DNA of 64,000 bases from Pedobacter africanus (GTDB lineage: Bacteria; Bacteroidota; Bacteroidia; Sphingobacteriales; Sphingobacteriaceae), in assembly GCF_900176535.1 (NCBI RefSeq), contig NZ_FWXT01000002.1:496001-560000 (forward strand), written 5' to 3'. A model generated the notes under the pieces. The model was not told where the DNA came from, did no database searches, and saw only the letters and a list, made by a program, of their open reading frames with translations. Positions 15,940 through 24,029 of this stretch are shown here, piece by piece. The translations under genes were made by a program, and so were the position numbers. Every line of letters begins with the position of its first letter. The first letter of the stretch is position 1.

Positions 15940-16302
15940 ATGAAAAAGTGTATTTATGTTGTAGAAGACAACGCTGCAGTCAGAGATGTTATTGAATTTA
16001 TGCTTACAGAGGATGATTACGATGTGGTAATTTCTTCAACAGTTCATGATTTTTGGGAGCATATGCGGCTTCGCATCCCTGATATGATTGTGTTGGACAT
16101 TAAATTGCCGGACGGGAACGGCCTTGAAATTTGCAGGGAACTTAAAAGCAATATTAAAACCTATACCATTCCTGTAATGGTAATGTCAGCCAACAACTAC
16201 CTGAGCAAAGTCAAGTCGCATTGTGCTGCAGATGAGTTTATCAATAAGCCTTTTGACTTAAACGATTTTGCCCACCGCATCGAATATCACGTTGCCAGTT
16301 GA
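15940..16302 (+). CDS. Single-domain response regulator (receiver only)
   Basis: A 120-residue CheY-like receiver with no output domain. The acidic pocket is E9-D10, the phosphoacceptor is D53 in MIVLDIKLPDG, the conserved Ser is S83 in VMSANN, and Lys is K103 in INKPFDL. It lies 135 bases after the PAS histidine kinase and in the same direction, so it is the probable cognate partner. Without an output domain, signalling must pass by protein contact or onward phosphotransfer. Confidence 0.9.
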   Translation: MKKCIYVVEDNAAVRDVIEFMLTEDDYDVVISSTVHDFWEHMRLRIPDMIVLDIKLPDGNGLEICRELKSNIKTYTIPVMVMSANNYLSKVKSHCAADEFINKPFDLNDFAHRIEYHVAS

Positions 16303-16321
16303 TTTAAGATAAGGTTAAAGC

Positions 16322-16648
16322 TTATTTCAGCACGGGCCTTGGGTCAAATATGACCTTGATGGTCATGATTTTTCCGTTGCTTACGCCGTACCATCCTGCT
16401 GTTAATATGCTTGTGCCACCCATGTCTATGCTGTAGAGCATGGCTACATCATTTTCATCGGCAACGGCTTTTTGTACCTCATATTTGAACTTCATTTTCT
16501 TCATGTCTTCGATGTAAACACCGGCACCTTTTCTAGATCCCAATACACCTTCAAAACTCATGTCATCATCCAGGTACTTTTTAGCAGTAGCAAAATCTTC
16601 CCGATTTAATGCATGAATAAACGTGAGTACTATATCCTTGCTTTTCAT
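16322..16648 (-). CDS. NTF2-like (SnoaL-type) protein
   Basis: A 108-residue cone-shaped NTF2-like protein: helix MKSKDIVLTFIHALNREDFATAKKYLDDDMSFEG followed by strands such as ENDVAMLYSIDM and NGKIMTIKVIFDPRP. I used the ATG at 16648; the longer frame overlaps the preceding gene's end. It lies 5 bases after another NTF2-like gene on the same strand. Members are often small isomerase- or hydrolase-like enzymes, or ligand binders with unknown substrates; nothing here identifies the ligand. Confidence 0.75.
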   Translation of the reverse strand: MKSKDIVLTFIHALNREDFATAKKYLDDDMSFEGVLGSRKGAGVYIEDMKKMKFKYEVQKAVADENDVAMLYSIDMGGTSILTAGWYGVSNGKIMTIKVIFDPRPVLK

Positions 16649-16653
16649 CTGTA

Positions 16654-17028
16654 CTACTTTTTTAATTCTGACTCGGTATGCATGGCGCAAACCCAACTAT
16701 CTTGCTGTTTAACCCAGGTTGATGTGCAGACACATTTTTCGGTAGATCCCTGGCCCTTAGCGGAATATGCGAGTTCAACAAGATAGGCTACAACAGCAAT
16801 GTCTTCCCCGATAATTTCACTTTCGGTTTCGGAAATACTCAGTACCTTCAGCTGATTCCCTTCAGCCGAATCAAACATTTTTTTAAAAGAAGGTTCATCC
16901 ACACTTCTTACCCCGTTTTTGCCTGCCACAATGCAAGGGAAGCGGGTAAGGCTTCTTACAGTATCAAAATCATGGTTTTCCATCGCTTTCCAATACTTTT
17001 TTTCCAGATCAAGAATTTGGTTTTTCAT
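16654..17028 (-). CDS. NTF2-like protein (DUF4440 type)
   Basis: A 124-residue protein. The N-terminus ILDLEKKYWKAMENHDFDTVRSLTRFPCIVAG matches DUF4440-type NTF2-like proteins, followed by the curved sheet (EDIAVVAYLVELAY, STWVKQQDSWVCAMHTES). The ending WV..QD.W.....H is a family hallmark. The next gene (16648) is another NTF2-like protein 5 bases away, so they are one unit and may form a heterodimer. The function is unknown. A long hairpin at 17068-17110 lies just upstream, separating it from the methyltransferase gene. Confidence 0.8.
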   Translation of the reverse strand: MKNQILDLEKKYWKAMENHDFDTVRSLTRFPCIVAGKNGVRSVDEPSFKKMFDSAEGNQLKVLSISETESEIIGEDIAVVAYLVELAYSAKGQGSTEKCVCTSTWVKQQDSWVCAMHTESELKK

Positions 17029-17067
17029 AGGTATAGGATTTGTTTTCTGTAATCTTAATTTTTGAAC

Positions 17068-17110
17068 AGTGTAATAACAAACCAGCTCACATATGGTTTG
17101 TTATTATACT
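17068..17110. terminator. Long hairpin at the 3' end of the methyltransferase gene
   Basis: AGTGTAATAACAAACC (17068-17083) pairs with GGTTTGTTATTATACT (17095-17110), 16 bp with one G-T, over an 11-base loop. The right arm overlaps the stop codon of the methyltransferase. On the minus strand it sits between that gene and the NTF2-like gene. There is no clean U-tract, so it may act as an mRNA-stabilising or partial terminator structure. Confidence 0.5.
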
Positions 17111-17900
17111 ATTCAATTTTCCATGCCTGACTGATTACCGCGCTTATCGGGGCGATCATGGGAGCTGCTCCAAATTTTTCCGATAATTCCGTTTCCACCT
17201 TAATGATGATTTCATCTATCCAAGCGGGATTATGTTTTTTTATTTCCTGAAAAACAGCTCCACTATACACAAGACCAATTGCAGCTGCCCTGGCAGTAAC
17301 GCAAAAGGAACTCTTTTGTACCTTTTCTACTGCTATTTTTGAAAACCCCGCTTGTTCTAATAATGGCCTGATGATGGCCTCATCATTCATGGAAGTTGCC
17401 AGATTGTACGAGTCGGGTAGTGCACCTTCAATATATTGCTCTGCCACCAGGCGGGAAATATAGGATGGCCCATTGTTTTCTAATTTATCCCAGGTGCTAA
17501 ACAAAATCATACCTCCTGGTTTCAATACACGATAAGCCTCGTTAAACGCTTTTTGCCTGTCAGGTACAAACATGTAACCAAAACAACATACGACCAGGTC
17601 GATGCTATTGTTGTCAAAAGGAAGCTCCTGCGCATCTATAATTCGCCATTCAATTTCGAGTTCGCCTGGTTTTTCTTTGGCAACGGCAAGCATATCCCCG
17701 TTGATATCTGAAGCGATCAGTCTGGCAGAAGCTGGAATTCGTTTGCGCAGGTGTTGTGTAACACGGCCTGTTCCGGCAGCAATTTCGAGCGCAAGGGAAA
17801 CTGAGGAAGGCTGAACACGTTTTGCTACTTCAATGGCATAAGGCTCAAAAAACATAGGGCCCAGAAATTCATCGTAATGAATGGCACTTTCTTTTTCCAT
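17109..17900 (-). CDS. Class I SAM-dependent methyltransferase
   Basis: A 263-residue methyltransferase of the UbiE/COQ5-like type. Motif I is ALEIAAGTGRVTQHL near residue 33, the acidic end of strand 2 is LIASDINGDML near 58, and motif II/III regions are LPFDNNSIDLVVCCFGYMFVPD and VLKPGGMILFSTWD. The start MEKESAIHYDEFLGPMFFEPYA is the usual beginning of this family, so I chose the ATG at 17900 over the one at 17945. The substrate is a small molecule that cannot be named. It is divergent from the AlkC-like gene and lies upstream of two NTF2-like genes. Confidence 0.85.
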   Translation of the reverse strand: MEKESAIHYDEFLGPMFFEPYAIEVAKRVQPSSVSLALEIAAGTGRVTQHLRKRIPASARLIASDINGDMLAVAKEKPGELEIEWRIIDAQELPFDNNSIDLVVCCFGYMFVPDRQKAFNEAYRVLKPGGMILFSTWDKLENNGPSYISRLVAEQYIEGALPDSYNLATSMNDEAIIRPLLEQAGFSKIAVEKVQKSSFCVTARAAAIGLVYSGAVFQEIKKHNPAWIDEIIIKVETELSEKFGAAPMIAPISAVISQAWKIE

Positions 17901-17966
17901 AGGTGATTGTGTAATATTCAAAAATACTGAAAATAACGGTATCATTGCATTTTGATAAAAGCCACT

Positions 17967-19049
17967 ATGGAACCGCTAAAAGAGATGTTTAACCTTGAAT
18001 TCTACCAGCATTATGCGACTGTATTTTCTGATGTGGACAGAAATTTTAATGCTCCTGCATTCTTAAAAGATGTTACCGCTAATCTGGACGAACTTGAACT
18101 AAATGGACGGCTCAGAAATACAGCTGTGGTTCTACAAAAGCATTTGCCTAAAAGCTTTGAAGCGGCTGTTGATATCCTGTACAAAGCAGCACCGGCCTTA
18201 AAAAGAGGATATACCGCATTGGTATTGCCTGATTTTGTGGGGCTTTATGGTAAAGAACATTTTCAGCGTTCTATGGAAGCACTCAAAGATTTCACCTCGC
18301 TGGGCTCTTCAGAGTTCGCGATCCGGGAATTTCTAAGGGTGGATCTGGACAGGACCCTTAAAGTAATGCAACAGTGGGCTGAAGATAAAGATGAACATGT
18401 GAGACGACTTGCTTCGGAAGGCAGCAGACCACGATTGCCATGGTCGTTTAAACTGGAGCAGCTGATTAAAGATCCGGCACTTACTGCCAGTATCCTTGAG
18501 CGATTGAAAGCTGACGAGTCAGCTTACGTAAGAAAGTCGGTGGCAAATCATCTAAATGACATTTCTAAGGATAACACCAGTTATATGTTGCAGCTGGTAA
18601 AAAGCTGGGACAGCGGTAATCTCCATACCAGCTGGATCATTAAACATGCAAGCCGGACACTCATCAAAAAGGGTAACCAGGAATCACTATCGCTGTTTGC
18701 CTTTGAGAAAGATGTAAAATTACAGATTGATAATTTTAAACTGAGCTCCAATCAACTTCACCTGGGACAAGATTTGCAGTTCGGGTTCGAACTGAAGAGT
18801 ATAAAAGATCAGCCGCAAAAGCTGGTTATAGATTATGCCGTTCATTACATAAAAGCTTCAGGAGAACAATCGAAAAAGGTTTTTAAGCTAAAGGAACTTA
18901 CACTACAGCCGCATCAGGTGCTGCAGATTACCAAAAAGCAATTGTTTAAAGACCTGACCACCCGTAAACATTACTCTGGAACGCATATCCTTGAAATTAT
19001 AGTAAATGGCCAGGTATTCGGGGCTAAGGAATTCGAGCTTCATTGCTAA
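17967..19049 (+). CDS. alkC: AlkC-type 3-methyladenine DNA glycosylase with C-terminal Ig-like domain
   Basis: A 360-residue DNA alkylation repair protein. Residues 1-230 are helical HEAT-like repeats characteristic of AlkC/AlkD. The hallmark of AlkC, HVRRLASEGSRPRLPW, is near residue 148, and another HEAT-like helix has DESAYVRKSVANHLNDISKD. Residues about 245-360 form strands typical of an Ig-like domain (LGQDLQFGFELKS, VIDYAVHYIKA, THILEIIVNGQ), as reported for some AlkC proteins, where it contributes to DNA binding. I used the ATG at 17967, not the TTG at 17952. The gene is divergent from the methyltransferase and removes N3-alkylated bases in base excision repair. Confidence 0.8.
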   Translation: MEPLKEMFNLEFYQHYATVFSDVDRNFNAPAFLKDVTANLDELELNGRLRNTAVVLQKHLPKSFEAAVDILYKAAPALKRGYTALVLPDFVGLYGKEHFQRSMEALKDFTSLGSSEFAIREFLRVDLDRTLKVMQQWAEDKDEHVRRLASEGSRPRLPWSFKLEQLIKDPALTASILERLKADESAYVRKSVANHLNDISKDNTSYMLQLVKSWDSGNLHTSWIIKHASRTLIKKGNQESLSLFAFEKDVKLQIDNFKLSSNQLHLGQDLQFGFELKSIKDQPQKLVIDYAVHYIKASGEQSKKVFKLKELTLQPHQVLQITKKQLFKDLTTRKHYSGTHILEIIVNGQVFGAKEFELHC

Positions 19050-19068
19050 TACAGGTCAGTTGCCGCGC

Positions 19069-19533
19069 TTAAAAAGGCCTGAAAGCTGGCCGGCTTGTTA
19101 AGGGAGAAAAAGACCAGGGAATTGAGGAAAGTATAACAATAAGGCCAATGGTAAACCACAATGCCATGATGCGGTACTTTTGCCGGGCATCCTGTGTTTT
19201 ACTGACTTTTTCAGACGCGATGCTGATTATAAAAACTGCAATCGTCATCATGGTAATGTGCTCCATTCCGAAAAACCTGATTTCCCTCAGGTGTACCCCC
19301 GTTTTAAAGTTATTCAGAAAATACCTGACAATTGGACTAATGAAATATAGAATAACACCAATGCAAAATTGAACCTGTAAAATTTTTACAGCAATAAGCA
19401 TAAGGGTGTTGTCGAATGCAGAGAAATCCTGTTTCCTGAACTTGCCCCTGTATGCCCTGAAGATGGCAAAAAGAAGTGAAACAACTACCAGCCAACGGAC
19501 CAAAGAATGTAAAGGAAGCAATATCTGGTACAT
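19069..19533 (-). CDS. Four-helix membrane protein (cytochrome b-like annotation)
   Basis: A 154-residue integral membrane protein with helices at about residues 8-26, 40-66, 88-106 and 124-142. Histidines occur at HSLVRW near the first helix and GMEHITMM in the third. Bacteroidetes homologues are often called cytochrome b-type because of these residues, but the motif is not proof of heme binding. It converges on the AlkC-like gene, with only 19 bases between their ends. Confidence 0.65.
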   Translation of the reverse strand: MYQILLPLHSLVRWLVVVSLLFAIFRAYRGKFRKQDFSAFDNTLMLIAVKILQVQFCIGVILYFISPIVRYFLNNFKTGVHLREIRFFGMEHITMMTIAVFIISIASEKVSKTQDARQKYRIMALWFTIGLIVILSSIPWSFSPLTSRPAFRPF

Positions 19534-19623
19534 AATTACGCGAATATAAAATAAATATCCTCAACAGGGGGTAACATTGTAGGGCTAGTATTGATATATA
19601 GCTAAACTAAACAATGTAAAACC

Positions 19624-21051
19624 ATGAAAACTAAAATTACAATAACTGCTCTCCTGCTGATCTCAGTGAACATAAGCTTTGCACAAGAAAACAGGCTATG
19701 GTTATTGCTCGGAGCCGGTGCCGTTAATACCTCCAAAACCGGAAAGGACAATCTGATGGGGAACGGGTATAACATAGAAGCTGAAGCTTTTGTTCCTTTT
19801 TATAATAAGAAGGGTTTTTCGCTGGGGGGCGTTTTGAACGGAAGCTATACCAGCATCCGCAATCTTTCGCCAGATAATGCCACAGTAGCCAGCAAGTATC
19901 AGGTATATGGCGGCTCTGTAGCTGTAAATAATGAAACTGCTGGAAAAGCATCAGGCAGCTTTTCTGGCTTATTGGGTGCACAGGCGATTTTGAAAGCTGG
20001 AAATTTTAGCATCTTACCCGCTGTTAGTGCTGGTTATTTGCGTTTTGATCAACAAGGGTATACACAAACCGGCTCCGCTATGATGAACAATGGACAAAGC
20101 GGGGAGATGGTACTGGTAAAAACGGAAAAACAAAAAAATGAAGGGCTGGTATTGAAACCACAATTAAAACTTGGGTATGCGCTGACGACTAATTTCACAC
20201 TGTTTATAGCTTCTGCCTATACCGCGGGCCCGGCATTACAGCATACTTCAGAACACCTGGTTCCGCAGGGAGGGTTTAACGACAAAAATACCTATGAAAC
20301 CAGTCAGCTGTCCAAAGGGACCTGGGAAAGCCAGACTACTGAAAGCAGGTATCGCTCCGTTAATTTTAACGCGGGTATAATGCTGGGATTAGGTAAACGA
20401 AAAGCAACAAAAGGCCCAGGAGCAGCTTCATCCTCTTATGCCGCAGGTCGTTTATCCATGACGCCAACCAGTGCCAGACAAACACCAAATACAAGCTTCG
20501 GAAAAAAAGCAAGCGCAATTACGGCCGACGGGCCAACCAATCCGCTTTACGATGATAAAGGACTGGAAGGAACTAATCCTCTTGCCAGACCTGGCAATCC
20601 TATTGGTGGTATTATTGTTAAAGGCGGGAAAAATCCCGGGGGTAATGCGATCAGTTTAATTACCGACCAAAATGGTAAAATAAATTTTACTGTTACCGAA
20701 GTAGGTACCTATACACTTCGCATTACAAGTCCGGATACAGCCGGAAGCGATGAGAACTCAACAAAGAGCCAGAGAAAAGGCAGGACATACACTGCCGGCA
20801 GAAAGAACGAAACTCCCAATGCCGGTATAATGGCCGGGCTGGGGAACCCCATCGGTGGTATTATAGTTAAAGGCGGAAAAAATCCCGGTGGAGGTGCTTT
20901 TAATTTAATTAGTAACGACAACGGAGAGGTGACTTTTACGGTTAATGAGCCGGGAGCATACCAATTGCAAATTACTGCACCTGAAACTTCGGGGAAAAGC
21001 ATCAGCTCAAAAGGGGTATCATCTGTAAAGCCTGCAAAGTCAAAACACTAG
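19624..21051 (+). CDS. Secreted protein with duplicated C-terminal domain
   Basis: A 475-residue exported protein with a cleavable signal (MKTKITITALLLISVNISFA). Residues 25-260 look like an outer-membrane-type beta barrel (repeated strands ending in aromatic residues, KLGYALTTNFTLFIASAY). Residues 265-320 are a low-complexity, Ser/Pro/Gly-rich linker. Two copies of a 50-residue module follow at about 324-373 and 407-456. Both begin with the identical stretch GNPIGGIIVKGGKNPGG and continue to a strand-rich NG-FTV-E-G-Y-L-IT pattern. The repeat looks like a small beta-sandwich with a conserved glycine-rich loop. I cannot assign a function. It precedes the NEW3-ABC operon by 136 bases. Confidence 0.7.
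   Translation: MKTKITITALLLISVNISFAQENRLWLLLGAGAVNTSKTGKDNLMGNGYNIEAEAFVPFYNKKGFSLGGVLNGSYTSIRNLSPDNATVASKYQVYGGSVAVNNETAGKASGSFSGLLGAQAILKAGNFSILPAVSAGYLRFDQQGYTQTGSAMMNNGQSGEMVLVKTEKQKNEGLVLKPQLKLGYALTTNFTLFIASAYTAGPALQHTSEHLVPQGGFNDKNTYETSQLSKGTWESQTTESRYRSVNFNAGIMLGLGKRKATKGPGAASSSYAAGRLSMTPTSARQTPNTSFGKKASAITADGPTNPLYDDKGLEGTNPLARPGNPIGGIIVKGGKNPGGNAISLITDQNGKINFTVTEVGTYTLRITSPDTAGSDENSTKSQRKGRTYTAGRKNETPNAGIMAGLGNPIGGIIVKGGKNPGGGAFNLISNDNGEVTFTVNEPGAYQLQITAPETSGKSISSKGVSSVKPAKSKH
20593..20742 (+). repeat. Internal repeat unit 1 of the 475-aa secreted protein
   Basis: First copy of a repeated domain; the second copy starts 249 bases (83 codons) later at 20842. The first 17 residues are identical between copies, while the following segment is diverged (AISLITDQNG versus AFNLISNDNG). 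At DNA level the two copies differ at many third positions, so this is an old duplication. Confidence 0.8.
20842..20991 (+). repeat. Internal repeat unit 2 of the 475-aa secreted protein
   Basis: Second copy of the same domain; see unit 1 at 20593. The spacer between copies encodes a Ser/Lys/Gly-rich linker. Confidence 0.8.
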
Positions 21052-21187
21052 ATATGTAACCATGATTTGTTAAAAAATGTTAAATCCATTTGAGAATTTT
21101 AATTTGTTTTTTTGATTTGTATTCATCATTCTAACCTATTGAACAGGCATTTTTTAGACTATTATTATAAATTCTAGTGTATAGATC

Positions 21188-22018
21188 ATGTTAGGTAAAT
21201 TTTCACTCAGCGCGCTCTTCTTATTTATTTTTACACCGGCCCTTGTGCTGCATGCTCAAAGTCTGGCTCCAGGTGTTGATGGCCGATCTGCTTTTACTGC
21301 AAAGCTGGTCAACATTGAAGCTGCAACCAACGAAACCTTTCGTTACAATGCGACGCTGCATAATGGAGCTGGCAAAGTGGCTGTTTTCGAATTTAAAACC
21401 AATCTGCCAGTGGGCTGGATGATCAGCTACAAAGTTGATGGGAGCCAGGTAACTTCACTTAATATGGATCCGGGAACCACCCGGGACCTATCTATTGAGG
21501 TTAATGCTTCGGCAACTGCCGCACCCGGCAAATACAAATTGCCGGTAAAAGCAATATTTAATGCCGACACCCTGTCCCTGAACCTGGAAGCCGTTGTAAA
21601 GGGGGCTTATGGCATCACATTAACCACGCCAACAGGAAAGTTGAGCGAAGAACTTACCTCTGGGAGTCACAAGGAAATCCACCTGGAGTTGAAGAATTCA
21701 GGTACACTGCCGTTGAATGACGTTGAATTTTCTGCTCAATTGCCTACCAATTGGGAAGCCACTTTTGAACCCTCAAAAGTCAAGCAGTTGGATCCCGGTA
21801 AAGTGCAGGCCGTAACCGCAAAACTGAAAGTGCCCGATAAGACAATAGCAGGCGATTATGCAGCCACTTTTACTGCAACAAATAGCAATGGGAATTCCCA
21901 GGCAGCTTTCAGGATGGTGGTAACAACCTCTCTGCTCTCTGGATGGATTGGCATACTGGTTATCCTTGTTGCTGTTTCGCTGGTATATTATCTCATCCGA
22001 AAATACGGCAGAAGATAG
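21188..22018 (+). CDS. NEW3-domain protein, exported and membrane-anchored
   Basis: A 276-residue protein with an N-terminal signal peptide (FLFIFTPALVLHAQ), two beta-sandwich domains of NEW3 type (about residues 35-135 and 140-245; LPVGWMISYKVDG and LPTNWEATFEPSKV are typical strands) and a C-terminal membrane helix (WIGILVILVAVSLVYYLI) with a basic tail. The domains face the periplasm. The gene ends 5 bases before the ABC ATPase gene, so it belongs to the transporter operon. It may be an accessory or substrate-recognition subunit of the exporter. Related NEW3-ABC operons occur in other bacteria, but the substrate is unknown. Confidence 0.75.
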   Translation: MLGKFSLSALFLFIFTPALVLHAQSLAPGVDGRSAFTAKLVNIEAATNETFRYNATLHNGAGKVAVFEFKTNLPVGWMISYKVDGSQVTSLNMDPGTTRDLSIEVNASATAAPGKYKLPVKAIFNADTLSLNLEAVVKGAYGITLTTPTGKLSEELTSGSHKEIHLELKNSGTLPLNDVEFSAQLPTNWEATFEPSKVKQLDPGKVQAVTAKLKVPDKTIAGDYAATFTATNSNGNSQAAFRMVVTTSLLSGWIGILVILVAVSLVYYLIRKYGRR

Positions 22019-22023
22019 CAAAA

Positions 22024-22971
22024 ATGATGGATCCTATCATACAACTCCAGGACCTGAGCAAATGCTATGGTTCTAAGAAAGCTGTTGATCAGCTTAGCCT
22101 CGACATCTATAAGGGAGAGATCTTTGGTTTGCTTGGGCCAAACGGAGCGGGTAAAACAACCACTATACTGATGATGCTGGGTCTCACTGATCCAACCAGT
22201 GGTTCTGCCTTTGTGTGTGGGTATAATGCCACAAGCAACCCAATTTCGGTGAAGAGAAAAGTAGGTTATATGCCCGATAGCCTGGGTTTTTATGATAACA
22301 TGACGGCTCAGGAAAACCTGAGCTACATTGCCAGGCTAAACGGGATTCCTGAAAAAGAGATCGGGAAACGCACTGCAGAACTGATGGAAATTGTGGGCCT
22401 TTCTTCGGTATCGAATAAGAAAACATCAACCTTTTCCAGGGGCATGAAACAACGCTTAGGCTTGGCTGATGTCCTGATTAAACAACCGGATGTAATTATC
22501 CTGGATGAGCCAACCCTTGGTATTGATCCCAGCGGCGTAAAAGAATTCCTGACACTTATCAAACGCTTGAGCAAAGAACAGGAACTGACCGTTCTGCTTT
22601 CTTCGCACCACCTGCACCATGTACAGCAGGTCTGTGACAGAGTAGGGATCTTTGTGGGGGGCAAGCTATTGGCGCATGGCAATATCGATGCGCTATCGGG
22701 TAGTCTTTTTAATAGTGAGGGGCTTATCGTATCCATACAATTGGCAGCTGACATACCCCAGATATGGCCGTTTAAACAGGAGCTGGAACAATGGGAGAGC
22801 ATTAAGCAGATCAGGGTAAATGACAGCACCGTAGACTTTGAGTGTAAACAAGACATCACGCCGGCACTGGTTCGTTTTTTTGTTGAAAAAGGTTATGACA
22901 TCCTTGGAGTACACCAGAAAAAATACGGCCTGGATGACATCTACGAAAAATATTTTGAAGATATTAATTGA
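22024..22971 (+). CDS. ABC transporter ATP-binding protein
   Basis: A 315-residue ATPase of the CcmA/NatA type. Walker A GPNGAGKTTT is near residue 41, the Q-loop near GYMPDSLGFYDN, the signature FSRGMKQRLGLA near 138, Walker B VIILDEPTLGID near 157 and the H-loop SSHHLHH near 194. The C-terminal 90 residues are the extra domain seen in ABC-2 exporters. It starts 5 bases after the NEW3 protein, with two in-frame ATGs (22024 and 22027). Its stop overlaps the start region of the permease, so the three genes form an operon for export or membrane remodelling. Confidence 0.9.
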   Translation: MMDPIIQLQDLSKCYGSKKAVDQLSLDIYKGEIFGLLGPNGAGKTTTILMMLGLTDPTSGSAFVCGYNATSNPISVKRKVGYMPDSLGFYDNMTAQENLSYIARLNGIPEKEIGKRTAELMEIVGLSSVSNKKTSTFSRGMKQRLGLADVLIKQPDVIILDEPTLGIDPSGVKEFLTLIKRLSKEQELTVLLSSHHLHHVQQVCDRVGIFVGGKLLAHGNIDALSGSLFNSEGLIVSIQLAADIPQIWPFKQELEQWESIKQIRVNDSTVDFECKQDITPALVRFFVEKGYDILGVHQKKYGLDDIYEKYFEDIN

Positions 22972-22976
22972 AGACA

Positions 22977-23942
22977 ATGAAGAGTCAATCACTTTCCCGT
23001 CCTTTTAGTGTGATGCTTCAAAAAGAAATGGCAGACCATATCCGAAGCTGGCGTTTTATCGTGCTTATTGGTTTGATCATACTTACGTTTGTTGCATCAA
23101 TGTATGTATCTCTGGGCAACATCAGGTCTGCCCTGAGCAATGCCAATGATCCGGATCGTACTTATTTATACCTGAAACTACTGACCACTACAGATAATTC
23201 CATACCGCCATTTCACGTTTTCCTGAGCTTTCTTGCCCCTTTATTGGGCATTAGTCTGGGTTTTGATGCCATCAATGCCGAACAGAATACCGGAACACTT
23301 ACCAGACTTATGGCACAACCTGTTTACAGGGATAATATCCTATTGGCCAAATTTGTGAGTTCCCTTATGATGGTGGGTGCCCTATTCCTGGTTCTTGCCC
23401 TGCTAATGATAGGCGGGGGGCTACTCCTGACAGGGGTAAGAATGGAACCCCAGGAATTTCTACGGATATTGGGACTCATCGTAATCACGATTGTTTATGT
23501 CGGGTTTTGGCTGAGCTTATCCATTGTATTATCGGTCAGGTTCAGGCAGGCAGCAACCTCTGCGCTAACTGCCATTGGTTTATGGCTGTTTTTTACGGTA
23601 TTCTACCAAATTGTTGTTAATCTTGTGATCCGGTCTTTTTTGCCTGACCCTGCTTTTTTGAGCCAGGATCAGATTCTGCATTACAATGAGTTGATATTGG
23701 ATGTATTGCGCATTGCACCTAACCAGCTTTATACAGATGCCAGTACCACTATGCTGATGCCCTCGGTTCGAAGCCTGGGGCCAATGACCATGGAGCAGAT
23801 GGCGGGAGCAATACCTGCTCCTTTGCCATTCAGGGAAAGCTTAATGATTGTTTGGCCACAGGTGAGTGGTTTGATAGGGGCAACGGTTGGCTGTTTTGCA
23901 CTTGCCTACTATCTGTTTATGCGCCGGGAAATCAGGAGTTAA
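22977..23942 (+). CDS. ABC-2 type permease
   Basis: A 321-residue membrane protein with about six transmembrane helices. The first follows a cytoplasmic lead (LQKEMADHIRSWRFIVLIGLIILTF), the second is AFLVLALLMIGG-like at about 125-145, and others lie in the C-terminal half. It has the ABC-2 gate motif (EQNTGTLTRLMAQPVYRDNILLAKF). The start is taken at the ATG at 22977, because the TTG at 22968 overlaps the ATPase stop codon. It pairs with the ATPase at 22024 and the NEW3 protein. Confidence 0.85.
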   Translation: MKSQSLSRPFSVMLQKEMADHIRSWRFIVLIGLIILTFVASMYVSLGNIRSALSNANDPDRTYLYLKLLTTTDNSIPPFHVFLSFLAPLLGISLGFDAINAEQNTGTLTRLMAQPVYRDNILLAKFVSSLMMVGALFLVLALLMIGGGLLLTGVRMEPQEFLRILGLIVITIVYVGFWLSLSIVLSVRFRQAATSALTAIGLWLFFTVFYQIVVNLVIRSFLPDPAFLSQDQILHYNELILDVLRIAPNQLYTDASTTMLMPSVRSLGPMTMEQMAGAIPAPLPFRESLMIVWPQVSGLIGATVGCFALAYYLFMRREIRS

Positions 23943-24029
23943 GTCAAATTAGCTCTGATAATTTCATATGCATTTATAAATTTGCCGGGATTGTTAATTT
24001 TAAATACCTTGCCGTAACAGCAATTTTAA

